A stretch of 64,000 nt of DNA, from the NCBI RefSeq assembly GCF_000801335.2, contig NZ_JSEH01000009.1, forward strand, positions 124,001-188,000, given 5' to 3'. Position numbers and translations under genes: made by a program. How positions within the stretch are numbered: the first letter of the stretch is position 1; each line of letters opens with the position of its first letter. The stretch comes from Desulfovibrio sp. TomC. GTDB taxonomy: Bacteria; Desulfobacterota; Desulfovibrionia; Desulfovibrionales; Desulfovibrionaceae. Shown here in pieces: positions 9,146-19,024 of this stretch. A model generated the notes under the pieces. It did no database searches, was not told where the DNA came from, and was given only the letters and a program-made list of their open reading frames with translations.

Positions 9146-9739
9146 ATGGGTGCTGCCTGCGCCAAACGCCAACCGGGCCGGCCCCGCAGCGATGCCGTGC
9201 GCAGCGCCGTGCTGGAAGCCGCCAACAGTCTGCTTACGGAAGTAGGCTTCTCCGGGCTGACCATGGAAGGCATCGCGGCCCGGGCTGGCGTTGGCAAGGC
9301 CACGCTCTATCGCTGGTGGCCGGGCAAGGGCGCGGTGGCCATGGAAGCCTTTTTGGCCGCTGTTTCACCGAAGATCGCCTTTCCGCAGACCGATTCGGCC
9401 GTGGCCGACATCACCACCCAGATGCTGCGGCTGGCCGAGGCCTACCGAGGCACGACCGGGCGGGTCGTGTGCGAATTCATTGCCCTGGGGCAGGCTGACC
9501 CGGAAATCCTCACCGCCTTCCTTGAGGGCTATATGTACCCCCGCCGCGACGCGGCCAAGGAAGTCCTGCGCCGGGGCATGGCCACCGGGGAGATCCGGGC
9601 GGATGTGGATCCGGACCTCATGGCGGACGCCCTCTACGGTCCCATCTTCCACCGCATGTTGCTGCGCCATCGCCCCCTGGACGATGCCTTCGTGCAACAG
9701 CTCGCCGCCCTGGTTTTTGCCGGACTCACCCGGAGCTAA
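9146..9739 (+). CDS. TetR-family transcriptional repressor
   Basis: 197 residues from the ATG after AAAGGAG. The N-terminal DNA-binding domain is complete: GRPRSDAVRSAVLEAA, then the helix-turn-helix LTMEGIAARAGVGKATLYRWW (about residues 40-60). The C-terminal ligand domain is all-helical and of the TetR_C type. The MFS gene 190 bases downstream has a palindrome over its promoter, the usual layout of a TetR repressor controlling an exporter; the ligand is then probably the exporter's substrate. Direct regulation is inferred. Confidence 0.88.
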   Translation: MGAACAKRQPGRPRSDAVRSAVLEAANSLLTEVGFSGLTMEGIAARAGVGKATLYRWWPGKGAVAMEAFLAAVSPKIAFPQTDSAVADITTQMLRLAEAYRGTTGRVVCEFIALGQADPEILTAFLEGYMYPRRDAAKEVLRRGMATGEIRADVDPDLMADALYGPIFHRMLLRHRPLDDAFVQQLAALVFAGLTRS

Positions 9740-9863
9740 GCCCCGACAACGCCCATGGATCGGCCCTGCTCGGCGGCCACGCCGGCCGGGCCGTCCTTTC
9801 TCGTCTCCATCTTCCTGATTCCAAAATAGAAGTTTGTATTTTGCGGGGTTTCGATTTTCGCCC

Positions 9864-9891
9864 TTGACTGCCGTTTGGGCTTGATTATATA
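9864..9891 (+). promoter_or_regulatory. Sigma-70-type promoter of the MFS gene
   Basis: A -35 TTGACT and a -10 TATATA at 16-base spacing lie 40-70 bases before the MFS start codon. The -10 runs directly into a palindromic operator, so a bound repressor would block RNA polymerase. Confidence 0.6.
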
Positions 9892-9904
9892 CGATACGTA
9901 TCGT
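9891..9904. promoter_or_regulatory. Palindromic operator, probably for the neighbouring TetR protein
   Basis: ACGATACGTATCGT is a perfect 14-bp palindrome touching the -10 element. Size and placement fit a TetR-family operator. I saw no second copy before the tetR gene, so autoregulation is not evident. Confidence 0.65.
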
Positions 9905-9931
9905 TTCGAAATTAAACACAGGAGTCGAGAT

Positions 9932-11137
9932 ATGCCAAGCGCAGCCGCAACAACCACACGAAACGCCGTTGTTCGACAGCCGGGCGCGGGGACCGTGGGC
10001 CTTTTGGCCACAGCCGCCGGCCTTTCCGTGGCAAGCATTTATTATAACCAGCCGATGCTCGGGATTCTGGCCCAGGAATTTCAGGTCGACGCGGCCGCTA
10101 TTTCCTGGATCGCGGTGCTGACGCAAGTCGGTTACGCCCTGGGCCTGGTGGCGCTGGCCCCGCTTGGCGACCGTTTTGAGCGGCGAGGCCTGATCGGCCT
10201 GACCTTTGCGGCCTTGTCGCTTTCCCTGACCATGGCGGCGTTGGCCCCAAGCCTTGGGGTGCTGCTGGTCGCCAGCCTGTTCGTGGGGATATTGGCCACC
10301 GTGGCCCAGCAGGTGGTGCCCATGGCCGCCCAGCTGGCTCCCGAGGCGCGGCGGGGGAGTGTGGTCGGCGTGGTCATGGCCGGATTGCTGGCCGGCATTC
10401 TGCTGTCGCGCACCATAAGCGGGCTGGTCGCCGCCTATGGCTCGTGGCGGGACATGTTCGGTCTTGCCGCCGTGGCGTCGCTTTTCATGAGCGCCGTTTT
10501 GGTCCTGCGCCTGCCCCGGGTGGAACCGGCGACGGCGATTTCCTATCCGCAGATCCTGCTGTCGCTTGGCCGCCTGTTTGGCCGGTATGCAACACTGCGC
10601 CGGGCCGGGCTGGTCCAGGGGCTGCTTTTTGGCGGCTTTGTGGCTTTTTGGGCCAACTTGGCCTTGTTCCTGGAAAAGCCGCCCTTTTCCCAGGGCAGCG
10701 CCGTGGCCGGACTGCTTGGCCTGGTTGGCGTGGCCGGGGTGGTCTGCGCACCCTTGGCCGGCCGATTGGCCGATCGGGGGTCCAAGGGCCGGCTGGTGGC
10801 CTGGGGGGCGGGGGGCGTCCTGGCCGGGTTTGCGGTGCTCGGGCTGTTCCCGTCCTCCTGGACTGCACTGATTCTGGGCATTCTCCTGATGGATATCGGG
10901 CTGCAATCCGCCCTGGTGGCCAATCAGGCCCGGATCTACGGCCTGGACGCCTCGGCCCGCAGCCGGATCAACACTGTCTTTATGACCACGATGTTCCTGG
11001 GCGGGGCGGTTGGGACGGCTGCCAGCGCCCAGGCCTTTGCCGTGTTCGGCTGGGCTGGCGTGTGCGTCATGGGCGGGGGCTTGGCGGCGGCGGCGCTGGC
11101 CATGGAACTGTTTGGCCGGCAGGCCAGGGCCGCGTAA
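9932..11137 (+). CDS. MFS transporter (DHA-type exporter)
   Basis: 401 residues with about 12 hydrophobic helices. The loop between helices 2 and 3 reads GDRFERRGLIG, the major facilitator motif A; a second copy-like loop GRLADRGSKGRL marks the second half. YYNQPMLG near the N-terminus is seen in the YgaY/NepI-like drug and nucleoside exporter branch. The ATG is chosen over the upstream frame because GGAG lies eight bases before it. It is probably repressed by the upstream TetR protein and followed by a strong terminator. Substrate unknown. Confidence 0.88.
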   Translation: MPSAAATTTRNAVVRQPGAGTVGLLATAAGLSVASIYYNQPMLGILAQEFQVDAAAISWIAVLTQVGYALGLVALAPLGDRFERRGLIGLTFAALSLSLTMAALAPSLGVLLVASLFVGILATVAQQVVPMAAQLAPEARRGSVVGVVMAGLLAGILLSRTISGLVAAYGSWRDMFGLAAVASLFMSAVLVLRLPRVEPATAISYPQILLSLGRLFGRYATLRRAGLVQGLLFGGFVAFWANLALFLEKPPFSQGSAVAGLLGLVGVAGVVCAPLAGRLADRGSKGRLVAWGAGGVLAGFAVLGLFPSSWTALILGILLMDIGLQSALVANQARIYGLDASARSRINTVFMTTMFLGGAVGTAASAQAFAVFGWAGVCVMGGGLAAAALAMELFGRQARAA

Positions 11138-11190
11138 CGCGGCAGCCCTCCCAGGGGTATTTGTCTGGATTGTCCGGTGATCGGCCGGAG

Positions 11191-11236
11191 GAGACAAGGG
11201 CTTGCGCCACTCGCGCAAGCCCTTGTCTCGTTTTTT
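11191..11236 (+). terminator. Rho-independent terminator of the MFS gene
   Basis: Perfect 17-bp stem (GAGACAAGGGCTTGCGC paired with its complement), 5-base loop CACTC, then GTTTTTT. It separates the MFS gene from the convergent AraC-type gene. Confidence 0.92.
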
Positions 11237-11258
11237 CAATGTATGTGCCCGCGCCGCT

Positions 11259-12335
11259 TCACACCCCCGGGGGCTGCCTGAACTGCGCCTGCCAGGCTGT
11301 GGGGGAAAGGCCGGTCCAGCGGCGAAAGGCCCGGGTGAAGGCGCTGGTTTCGGCGTACTGGAGCGCGGCTGCGATCTGGCTGACGGACATGGCCGTATTG
11401 CCCAGGAGCTGGCAGGCCAGCACCGAGCGCACCTCCTCCACCAGCCCCTGGAACGTACACCCGGCCTCGGCCAGCCGGCGGTTGAGCGTGCGCGGGTGCA
11501 GGGAAAACAGTTCCGCCGTCCGTTCCAGGGACGCGCCCCGGGTCATGAGCAACGGGGGCAGGGCGCCGCGCAGCCGGCCAACCAGATCGCGCTGTTCCAG
11601 GCGGTCCAGGGCGGCGATCCGGTCTGTAACAAGCTTTATTTGCTGCGGATCAGCTCCTGGCAGCTTGTGGTCAAGCCACTTGGCGGGAAACGCCACCCCC
11701 GGTTGTTCCTGGTCAAAGCGAAGCGGCGCTTGGAAGAAGCGGCGGTACGGTTCGACGTCGGCCGGGGAGCGACGGGCGAAGAGGACAGCGACCGGGGCAA
11801 AGCCAGGGCCGCACAGCGCCCGCAGGGTATTGTGCAAAATGGCGACGACGCCGTCGTAGATCTGGTCCGTGGCTTCCACGTCCGGCTGGTAGATCAGATA
11901 TCCCATCACCGCCGTCTCCGGGCCGACGGACAGCATGGGAACCGCGCCGCGGTCATGGACATGCAAATGTAAAATGAGGCTGCGAAGCGCCGTGCCGACA
12001 TCCGGAGAACAGCCAAGCAATTGCCCGACCAGTCCCATACACTCCGGGCCGGCTCGTTGCCCGACGAGCAGTCCGAAGTGGGGGCAGCGCGTTTGCGCCG
12101 TGCATGAGGCCAGCAGGCGTCCCATGGCGGTGAACGAAATGACGTTTTCGCAATCGTCGAACAGGTCCGTCTCAAGGCCGACGCTGTGAAGCACTGCTGC
12201 CGGGTCGCGGCCAAACTCCCGCAATACCAAAGGCACGCCAATCAACGGACCGAGTCTGACACAGCCTTCCACAACCGGATGTTGCTGGAGATTGTGTATC
12301 TTGTCAGCATGTTCTGGCGTGAGAAAGTGGCTCAT
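11259..12335 (-). CDS. AraC-family regulator with Arabinose_bd-type N-domain
   Basis: 358 residues. The C-terminal 100 residues hold two helix-turn-helices (RTLNRRLAEAGCTFQGLVEE and MSVSQIAAALQYAETSAFTR) and end in FRRWTGLSPTAWQAQFR, the AraC signature. The N-terminal part is a longer ligand domain like OruR/ArgR (PLIGVPLVLREFGRDPAAVL). The ATG at 12335 is chosen (AGGA about 11 bases before); a TTG at 12371 would add 12 residues but has no ribosome site. It is divergent from the beta-barrel/arylsulfatase cluster, which it probably controls (inference). Confidence 0.88.
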   Translation of the reverse strand: MSHFLTPEHADKIHNLQQHPVVEGCVRLGPLIGVPLVLREFGRDPAAVLHSVGLETDLFDDCENVISFTAMGRLLASCTAQTRCPHFGLLVGQRAGPECMGLVGQLLGCSPDVGTALRSLILHLHVHDRGAVPMLSVGPETAVMGYLIYQPDVEATDQIYDGVVAILHNTLRALCGPGFAPVAVLFARRSPADVEPYRRFFQAPLRFDQEQPGVAFPAKWLDHKLPGADPQQIKLVTDRIAALDRLEQRDLVGRLRGALPPLLMTRGASLERTAELFSLHPRTLNRRLAEAGCTFQGLVEEVRSVLACQLLGNTAMSVSQIAAALQYAETSAFTRAFRRWTGLSPTAWQAQFRQPPGV

Positions 12336-12616
12336 GTGAAAATAGTCCTCAAAGTTGTCGTGATCTGTCAAGCGCCGCGTGGATATATTGGCTACACCGT
12401 AATAGAGCTAGGGAGGGTGTTGCGGTCCATCTCCACGGATGGAGGCGTGAACAGAAGGAGAATCCCGACTGTCGCAAGAGGTTTGTTTGATAACCAGTTC
12501 AAGTGAAGCAGCGTGATCCCTGCTCGGAAACGACGCGGTTCTCTGTTGTCGGTCGTCCTTTTTTGCGTTTGCTCGGCTGTCCCTTTGTCGCTTCACAAGA
12601 CGTTGAGGAGTGTTTC

Positions 12617-13408
12617 ATGCGCGGAAAAATGTGCCTACTTTCATTTTTTTTCCTGATGGCAACAGTGCTTGGCAGCCCGGCCCAGGCCCAGATCGGCCAG
12701 AACAAGACGCAGGGCGATTTTCAGTGGACCATTGCGCCCTATGCCTGGCTGACCGGCATCAACGGCACGGTCGGGGCCAAGGGGTACGACGCCAACGTCA
12801 ATGTCTCGTTTGCCGATCTGTCCAAATACCTGAACATGGCGGCCATGGTCCACGCGGAAATGCTCTACCGCGAGCGTTTCGGACTTTTTTCGGATTTCAA
12901 CTATTCCCTGCTCGGGGCCGACGCCTCGGGCAAGCGCGCCTCGATTGACGCCAAGATGAGCCTCGTTTTGGCCGACGTGGCCGGGTTTTACCGGGTCGGA
13001 ACCGTGCCCCTGGGCAAGGCCCTGACCTCGTCCGTGGACTTCGACGTGCTGGCCGGGGCCAGGATCTGGAGTCTGGCCATGAAGCTTGACGCCGATACCA
13101 ACCGGGGCGGCCGCGACGTCTATGCCCAAAAGACCTGGGCCGATCCCATCGTCGGGGCCAGGGCCATCTTTCATCTGACCGATGCCTGGCTCATGAGCCT
13201 TCGCGGCGGCCTGGGCGGGTTTTCCATCAGCTCCGCCCTGACTTGGGATGCCACGGCCCTTCTTGGCTACACCTTCTGGGAACACGGCACGCTGCTGGCC
13301 GGCTACCGGGCCGTCGGCGTCAATCACACCGAGGGCAGCGGCAAGAGCGCATTCAAGTTCGACGCCACCTTAAGCGGCCCCATCCTCGGCGTGGCCTTTA
13401 CGTTCTAG
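12617..13408 (+). CDS. Secreted protein, probable outer-membrane beta-barrel
   Basis: 263 residues from the ATG six bases after GAGGAG. Residues 1-25 are a signal peptide ending AQAQ. The mature protein alternates polar and hydrophobic residues in short strands, is rich in Gly and aromatics, and ends in LGVAFTF with a terminal Phe, as outer-membrane barrels do. Repeated phrases such as ADVAGFYRVG and LLGYTFWEHGTLLAGYR fit strand-turn-strand units. No enzyme motif. It is first in a row of exported proteins upstream of an arylsulfatase, so uptake or surface handling of a substrate is possible but unproven. Confidence 0.65.
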   Translation: MRGKMCLLSFFFLMATVLGSPAQAQIGQNKTQGDFQWTIAPYAWLTGINGTVGAKGYDANVNVSFADLSKYLNMAAMVHAEMLYRERFGLFSDFNYSLLGADASGKRASIDAKMSLVLADVAGFYRVGTVPLGKALTSSVDFDVLAGARIWSLAMKLDADTNRGGRDVYAQKTWADPIVGARAIFHLTDAWLMSLRGGLGGFSISSALTWDATALLGYTFWEHGTLLAGYRAVGVNHTEGSGKSAFKFDATLSGPILGVAFTF

Positions 13409-13519
13409 GGCTGCGCCGGGGTGCACCGCGCCGCCCCCCGCCGCCTCCCGCCTGTGTCCGGCCATGCCCGGGCTGGGCCGTCAGCTGCCAACCCTCGAGC
13501 TATTTCAAGGAGAGCTTTC

Positions 13520-14758
13520 ATGCGCCGAGCCTTTGTCCCTGCCACGGTCCTGGTCTTTTGCGGTCTGCTTCTCGGTCTTGGCTCCCCGGTCCGGGCCACC
13601 GGTCCCTACGACACCCCGTTTGCTCCGGCGGCCAGGGCCATCCTGCCGCCAAGCATGTTGGCCGGGCCGAATTTCACCGTGGACCCGTCTGTTGAGACCG
13701 ACGGCTATCTCTACGTCTATAAACTGCACACCCGCTTCGGCGACCTGCGCGTGGCCTCGACCGCGCTGTTGGCCACACGCATCGCCGAGACAGCCGCCCT
13801 GGCCCAGATGGAGCAGGTGAGTTCCATGCAGGAATTCGGCGGGGGCATCGTGAAAAAAGGCGAGCAGACCGTGCAGGGAGCGGTCAACCTCATCCAGAAC
13901 CCGCTTGGCACCATAAGCGGCGCAGTCACCGGCGTGGGCCGGATGTTTGAGAGCCTCGGCCAGAACATTTCCTCGGGCGGCGGCTCGGCCGGCAATCTGC
14001 TTGGCGTGCCGGCCCTGGCCCGGCAGTACGCCAAACAGTTCGGCGTCGATCCCTACACCGCCAATCCGCTGGTGCAGGCGCGCTTGACCGCCATGGCCCG
14101 GGCCGGGGCGGCCGGCAACATCACCGGCACGGCCCTGTCCGCCCTTATTCCGGGCGGCGTGGGCATCGCCGTGTCCGCCGCCGGGACTACGGCCACGCTC
14201 AACAATATCGACCTCACCGCCTCCCCGGTGACCATCGCCCAGCAAAACCAGACCCAACTTATCAACATGGGCGTCGCCCCGGATGCCGCCGCCGCCTTTG
14301 TTGAGAACCAGATTTTCACGCCCACCGGACAAACCCGCGTGACCGCCGCCCTGGCCAACATGCCCCTGGTGCAAGACAAAACCGCCTTCGTGAATTTCCT
14401 TGCCGGCACCAGCGACCCGGATGTGGCCCTTTTCCGCCAGCGCATGGCCGAAATGTATGTCGGCTACAACGCAGGCGTGTCCCCGCTTTCGGGCTTCGTC
14501 AGCGTCGGTCGGCATGTGGCGGCCTTAAACGCTGCCGGCCGGCTCGTGGTGGTCTTCCCCACGGACTGCTTTTTCTGGACCGAAACCAACGCGGTCATCG
14601 CCCAAAGCCTCAACGACTTTGCCAAGACCCTGCCCGCTGCGGGCGTCGAGCTTTGGGCCGCCAACACGGTCAGCCGCGATTTTGCCCGCCACCTGCGGGC
14701 CATGGGCTGGACCGTGCATGACAAGAGCGCCCGGCGCTTGTTGGGACAAGCCTATTAA
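13520..14758 (+). CDS. Secreted protein of unknown function
   Basis: 412 residues from the ATG after AAGGAGAG. Signal peptide to about residue 27 (FCGLLLGLGSPVRA). The body has amphipathic, small-residue-rich stretches (GTISGAVTGVGRMFESLGQ) and a C-terminal globular part with FVSVGRHVAALNAAGRLVVV, FPTDCFFWTE and a final Rossmann-like alternation. No catalytic signature is recognised. It lies 51 bases before the arylsulfatase gene and is probably in the same transcript. I do not recognise the family. Confidence 0.6.
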   Translation: MRRAFVPATVLVFCGLLLGLGSPVRATGPYDTPFAPAARAILPPSMLAGPNFTVDPSVETDGYLYVYKLHTRFGDLRVASTALLATRIAETAALAQMEQVSSMQEFGGGIVKKGEQTVQGAVNLIQNPLGTISGAVTGVGRMFESLGQNISSGGGSAGNLLGVPALARQYAKQFGVDPYTANPLVQARLTAMARAGAAGNITGTALSALIPGGVGIAVSAAGTTATLNNIDLTASPVTIAQQNQTQLINMGVAPDAAAAFVENQIFTPTGQTRVTAALANMPLVQDKTAFVNFLAGTSDPDVALFRQRMAEMYVGYNAGVSPLSGFVSVGRHVAALNAAGRLVVVFPTDCFFWTETNAVIAQSLNDFAKTLPAAGVELWAANTVSRDFARHLRAMGWTVHDKSARRLLGQAY

Positions 14759-14809
14759 GGGTGTTGCGGCCGGTTGTCCGCAGCGTCCACGAAACTCCCG
14801 GAGGACACG

Positions 14810-17308
14810 ATGAAACGCCTTTTCCTCTCTCTCCTGGCCGCAGCCGTCCTGGCTGTGGGCTGGGGCGGCGCTGCCCAGGCCCAGGGCGACAGCGGCCAGC
14901 CGGGTTCGCCCAGCGCCACCGTCGCCATCCCGGGCGACCAGCTCCCGCCGCCGCCGCAGCCATTTGGCGGCGTTATCAAGGACACTGCGCCCCAGTCGAA
15001 ACCCTACTGGCCGGCGCGCATCGTGCCGCCCAAGGGCGCTCCCAACGTGCTTTTGATCATGACCGACGACTCGGGCTACGGCGTGCCGAGCACCTTCGGC
15101 GGCGTCATCCCCACCCCGGCCCTGGACCGCATTGCCGGGCAGGGGCTTCGCTACACCAACTTTCACTCGACCGCCCTGTGCTCGCCGACCCGGGCGGCGC
15201 TCATTACCGGGCGCAACCACCATTCGGTGGGCTTCGGGGTCATCGCCGAGCAGGCCACCGGCTACCCCGGGTACGACAGCTTCATCACCAAGGACAAGGC
15301 CACCATCGGCCGCATTCTCAAGGACAACGGCTACCGCACCTCCTGGTTTGGCAAGGACCACAACACCCCGGCCTTCCAGGCCAGCCAGGACGGTCCGTTT
15401 GACCAGTGGCCCATCGGCATGGGCTTTGAGTATTTCTACGGCTTTGTCGGCGGCGACGCCAACCAGTGGGAGCCCAACCTCTTTCGCAACACCACCCAAA
15501 TCTATCCCTTCCTGAACAAGCCCGGCTGGAACCTGACCACGGCCATGGCCGACGACGCCATCGCCTATATGAACCGCTTAAACGCCCTGTCCCCGGACCA
15601 GCCCTTTTTCCTCTACTACGTGCCCGGCGGCACCCATGCGCCGCACCACCCGACCCCGGAGTGGATCGACAAGATCAGCCGGATGCACCTCTTCGATCAG
15701 GGCTGGAACGCGCTGCGCGAACAGATTTTCGCCAATCAGAAAAAGCTCGGCGTCATCCCGGCCGACGCCAAGCTGACGCCTTGGCCCGACGATCTGCTCA
15801 AGAAGTGGGACGCGCTGACCGACGACGAGAAAAAGATGTTCATCCGCCAGGTCGACGTCTTCGCCGCCTACGTGGCCTACACCGATCACGAGATCGGCCG
15901 GGTCATCCAGGCGGTCGAGGATTTGGGCAAGCTCGACAATACGCTCATTATTTACATCAACGGCGACAACGGCACGAGTTCCGAAGGCACGCTTATCGGC
16001 ACGCCCAACGAAGTGGCCATGTTTAACGGCGTCGATGTGCCGGTGGCCGACCAGCTCAAGTACTTCTACGACGCCTGGGGGTCGGACAAGACCTACAACC
16101 ACATGGCCGTGCCCTGGGCCTGGGCTTTTGACACGCCGTTCCCCTGGACCAAGCAGATTGCCTCGCACCTCGGCGGCATCCGCCAGGGCATGGCCATCTC
16201 CTGGCCCGGCCACATCACGGACAAGGGCGGCGTGCGCCAGCAGTTCCACCACGTCATCGACATCGTGCCGACCATCCTTGAGGCCACGGGCGTCAAGCAG
16301 CCCAAGACCGTGGACGGCATCAGGCAAAGCCCCATCGAAGGCGTGAGCATGGCCTATACCTTCGACGCGAAAAACGCCAAAGCGCCCTCGACCCACAAGA
16401 CCCAGTACTTCGAGATGATGGGCGACCGCGCCCTCTACCACGAAGGCTGGCTGGCCAGCACCAAGGTCATGCGTCCGCCCTGGGACGTGGTGGCTGCCGC
16501 CAAAGATCCCATGACCTATCCCTGGGAGCTCTACGACCTCGGCGCCGACTGGACCCAGTCCACGGACATTGCCGCCAAGCATCCCGAGAAGCTCAAGCAG
16601 CTGCAGGCGATGTTCATGCAGGAAGCCAAAAAGTATCAGGTGTTGCCGCTTGATACCTCGGTGGTGACGCGCATGATCAACCCGCGGCCGAGCATCACGG
16701 CCGGGCGCAACGTGTTCACCTGGAAGCTGCCGCTGACCGGCACGCCCAACGGCGACGCGCCGTCAATCCTCAATGCCTCATACAACTTCAAGGCCGAAGT
16801 GGAGATTCCCCAGGGCGGGGCCGAGGGCATGCTCATCACCCAGGGCGGCCGCTTTGCCGGCTACGGCTTCTATGTCCTTAAAAACAAGCCGGTGTTCCTG
16901 TGGAATCTGGTCGATCTCAAGCGCGTGCGCTGGGAAGGCCCGGAACTGACGCCGGGCAAGCATGTCCTGGAGTTCGACTTTGCCTACGACGGCCTGGGCA
17001 TGGGGACGTTGGCCTTTAACAACTTCTCCGGCGTCGGGGGCGGCGGCACGGGCGTGCTCAAGGTGGACGGGCAGGCTGTCGACACCCAGAAGATGGAACA
17101 CACCTTGCCGTTCACCCTGCAATGGGACGAGGCCCTGGACATCGGGTCGGACACCCTGACCGGCGTCAATGACGCGGATTACCAGACGCCGTTCGCCTTT
17201 ACCGGCACAATCGACAAGATCACCCTGACCGTCGACCGGCCCAAGCTGTCGCCGGAAGACGTCAAGAAGCTGGAGCAGGCCCAACGCAGCACCAAGGTGA
17301 GTGAATAA
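14810..17308 (+). CDS. Exported arylsulfatase
   Basis: 832 residues with a signal peptide to about residue 26 (GGAAQAQ). Alkaline-phosphatase superfamily sulfatase: metal ligands Asp86-Asp87 (LLIMTDDSGYG), and the formylglycine motif CSPTR with Cys124, followed by LITGR. The Cys must be converted to formylglycine by a maturase that is not in this window. The C-terminal ~200 residues (from about 620) form a beta-rich domain seen in large bacterial AtsA-type enzymes. Start is set by GGAGG eight bases before the ATG. It should release sulfate from organic sulfate esters in the periplasm, a useful sulfur source if the host respires sulfate. Confidence 0.9.
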   Translation: MKRLFLSLLAAAVLAVGWGGAAQAQGDSGQPGSPSATVAIPGDQLPPPPQPFGGVIKDTAPQSKPYWPARIVPPKGAPNVLLIMTDDSGYGVPSTFGGVIPTPALDRIAGQGLRYTNFHSTALCSPTRAALITGRNHHSVGFGVIAEQATGYPGYDSFITKDKATIGRILKDNGYRTSWFGKDHNTPAFQASQDGPFDQWPIGMGFEYFYGFVGGDANQWEPNLFRNTTQIYPFLNKPGWNLTTAMADDAIAYMNRLNALSPDQPFFLYYVPGGTHAPHHPTPEWIDKISRMHLFDQGWNALREQIFANQKKLGVIPADAKLTPWPDDLLKKWDALTDDEKKMFIRQVDVFAAYVAYTDHEIGRVIQAVEDLGKLDNTLIIYINGDNGTSSEGTLIGTPNEVAMFNGVDVPVADQLKYFYDAWGSDKTYNHMAVPWAWAFDTPFPWTKQIASHLGGIRQGMAISWPGHITDKGGVRQQFHHVIDIVPTILEATGVKQPKTVDGIRQSPIEGVSMAYTFDAKNAKAPSTHKTQYFEMMGDRALYHEGWLASTKVMRPPWDVVAAAKDPMTYPWELYDLGADWTQSTDIAAKHPEKLKQLQAMFMQEAKKYQVLPLDTSVVTRMINPRPSITAGRNVFTWKLPLTGTPNGDAPSILNASYNFKAEVEIPQGGAEGMLITQGGRFAGYGFYVLKNKPVFLWNLVDLKRVRWEGPELTPGKHVLEFDFAYDGLGMGTLAFNNFSGVGGGGTGVLKVDGQAVDTQKMEHTLPFTLQWDEALDIGSDTLTGVNDADYQTPFAFTGTIDKITLTVDRPKLSPEDVKKLEQAQRSTKVSE

Positions 17309-17445
17309 CCGCAGCCCGCGCATACCCGCGACGGCATGGAAAACAGTCGGCGGCGCGCTTGCTGCGTCGCCGACTGCGCATATTTCCGAAGCCAGGGTCC
17401 CTGTCCTGGCCTTCTCTGTTCACCTTGCAACGAGGAGGGAGACCA

Positions 17446-18984
17446 ATGTTTCGTTTGACGATCCACCTGGGCGCGGCGCTGTTGGCGCTGCTCGCCGTTG
17501 CCGCCGCGCCGGCCGGCGCCCAGCCGGCGGCCCCGGCCACACCGGCTGCTGCGACCTACAAAATGACCACGCCCATGCCCCCGGGCGTGGCTGCGCCGGA
17601 CACGATGGAGACGCGCCTGGGAACGCTCAAGTTCTTTGACGGCTTTCCCGATCCGGCCAGCGTGGACACGCTGTACGACAACCTGGACTTCCAGCGGGCC
17701 GTCCAGGCCTACTTGCTGGCCTTGCCGGCCGTCAGCCAGGCGACCAACCGCAACGCCATCCGCACCCTTGGGCCGGTCAATGCGACCGTGCCGATTTTTG
17801 AGCAGCTCATGGATTCGCGTTCGACGTTTTTAACCGCCAACGACAACACCGTGTACAGCTGGACCTGGGTCGATCTGAGCCAGGGGCCGCTCGTGGTCGA
17901 AGTGCCGCCCAAGGTGCTTGGGGCCATAAACGACATGTGGTTTCGCTGGGTGGTCGATGTCGGCATCACCGGCCCCGACCACGGCAAGGGCGGCAAGTAC
18001 CTGCTCTTGCCGCCGGGCTACACGGGCGCTGTGCCGTCGGGCTACATTGTCGTGCGTCCGCCGACCGTAAGCAACTGGATTCCCTGGCGCAGCTTCCTCG
18101 TGGACGGCGATCCGAAGCCCGGCGTGGAGCTGGTCAAAAAATACACCCGGATCTATCCGCTGTCCCAGAAGGCCAATCCGCCGAAAATGCAGTTCGTGGA
18201 TCTGTCGGGCAAGCCGTTTAACACGGTGGCTCCGGCCGATGACCGTTTCTGGGGACTGCTTGATCAGGTCGTGCAGGAAGAACCGAGCGCGTCGCTTGAT
18301 CCGGTGACCCTTGGTCTCTTTGCCGCCATCGGCATCGAGAAAGGCAAGCCCTTTAAGCCCGACGCCAGGATGCAGAAGATCCTCGCCGACGCCGCCGCCG
18401 TTGGCGACGCCACGGCCCGGGCCGTGGCCTTCAAGATGCGCCAGAAGGCTGACTATTATTACGACAAGAGTGCCTGGCGTCTGCCGTTCCTGGGCGGCTA
18501 CAAGTTCGAGAGCCAGCCCGGGGTCAGCAATCTTGACGGCGCGATCATGTATTACTTTGCGGCGACGGGCGTGACTCCGGCCATGGAGGAAAAGATGGTC
18601 GGCCGGGGGTCGCAGTACGCCTGGGCCGTTGAAGGAGCCGACGGCAAGCCGCTTGACGGCGGACGCAACTATACCCTGCACCTGCCGCCGAATATCCCGG
18701 TCAAGGATTTCTGGTCGGTCATCGTCTACAGCAACCAGACCCGTTCGATGGTCCAGACCGATCAGGCCCACCCGAGCGTCGGCAGCCAGACCAAGGGCCT
18801 TGCCGTCAACGCCGACGGTTCGGTGGACGTGTACTTTGGTCCCAAGGCTCCGGCCGGCAAGGAAAACAACTGGGTGCAGACCATACCCGGCCAGGGCTGG
18901 AATACAATTTTGCGTTTGTATGGACCGCTTGCCCCATGGTTTGATAAAACGTGGCGTCCGGGTGAAATCGAGCCGCAACAGTGA
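17446..18984 (+). CDS. Secreted DUF1254/DUF1214 protein
   Basis: 512 residues with a signal peptide (residues 1-26). The N-terminal half matches DUF1254 (FFDGFPDPASVDTLYDNLDFQ..., then SQGPLVVEVPP); the C-terminal half is DUF1214 (LPPNIPVKDFWSVIVYSNQT, then VDVYFGPKAPAGKENNW). Members are exported beta-rich proteins of unsettled function often found beside arylsulfatases and DUF2092 proteins, as here. GAGGAGGGAGACC precedes the ATG. It is probably co-transcribed with the arylsulfatase (137-base gap). Confidence 0.85.
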   Translation: MFRLTIHLGAALLALLAVAAAPAGAQPAAPATPAAATYKMTTPMPPGVAAPDTMETRLGTLKFFDGFPDPASVDTLYDNLDFQRAVQAYLLALPAVSQATNRNAIRTLGPVNATVPIFEQLMDSRSTFLTANDNTVYSWTWVDLSQGPLVVEVPPKVLGAINDMWFRWVVDVGITGPDHGKGGKYLLLPPGYTGAVPSGYIVVRPPTVSNWIPWRSFLVDGDPKPGVELVKKYTRIYPLSQKANPPKMQFVDLSGKPFNTVAPADDRFWGLLDQVVQEEPSASLDPVTLGLFAAIGIEKGKPFKPDARMQKILADAAAVGDATARAVAFKMRQKADYYYDKSAWRLPFLGGYKFESQPGVSNLDGAIMYYFAATGVTPAMEEKMVGRGSQYAWAVEGADGKPLDGGRNYTLHLPPNIPVKDFWSVIVYSNQTRSMVQTDQAHPSVGSQTKGLAVNADGSVDVYFGPKAPAGKENNWVQTIPGQGWNTILRLYGPLAPWFDKTWRPGEIEPQQ

Positions 18985-19024
18985 CGCGACAGAGATGGCC
19001 GGCGGGAATCTCAGGGAGGCCGTG

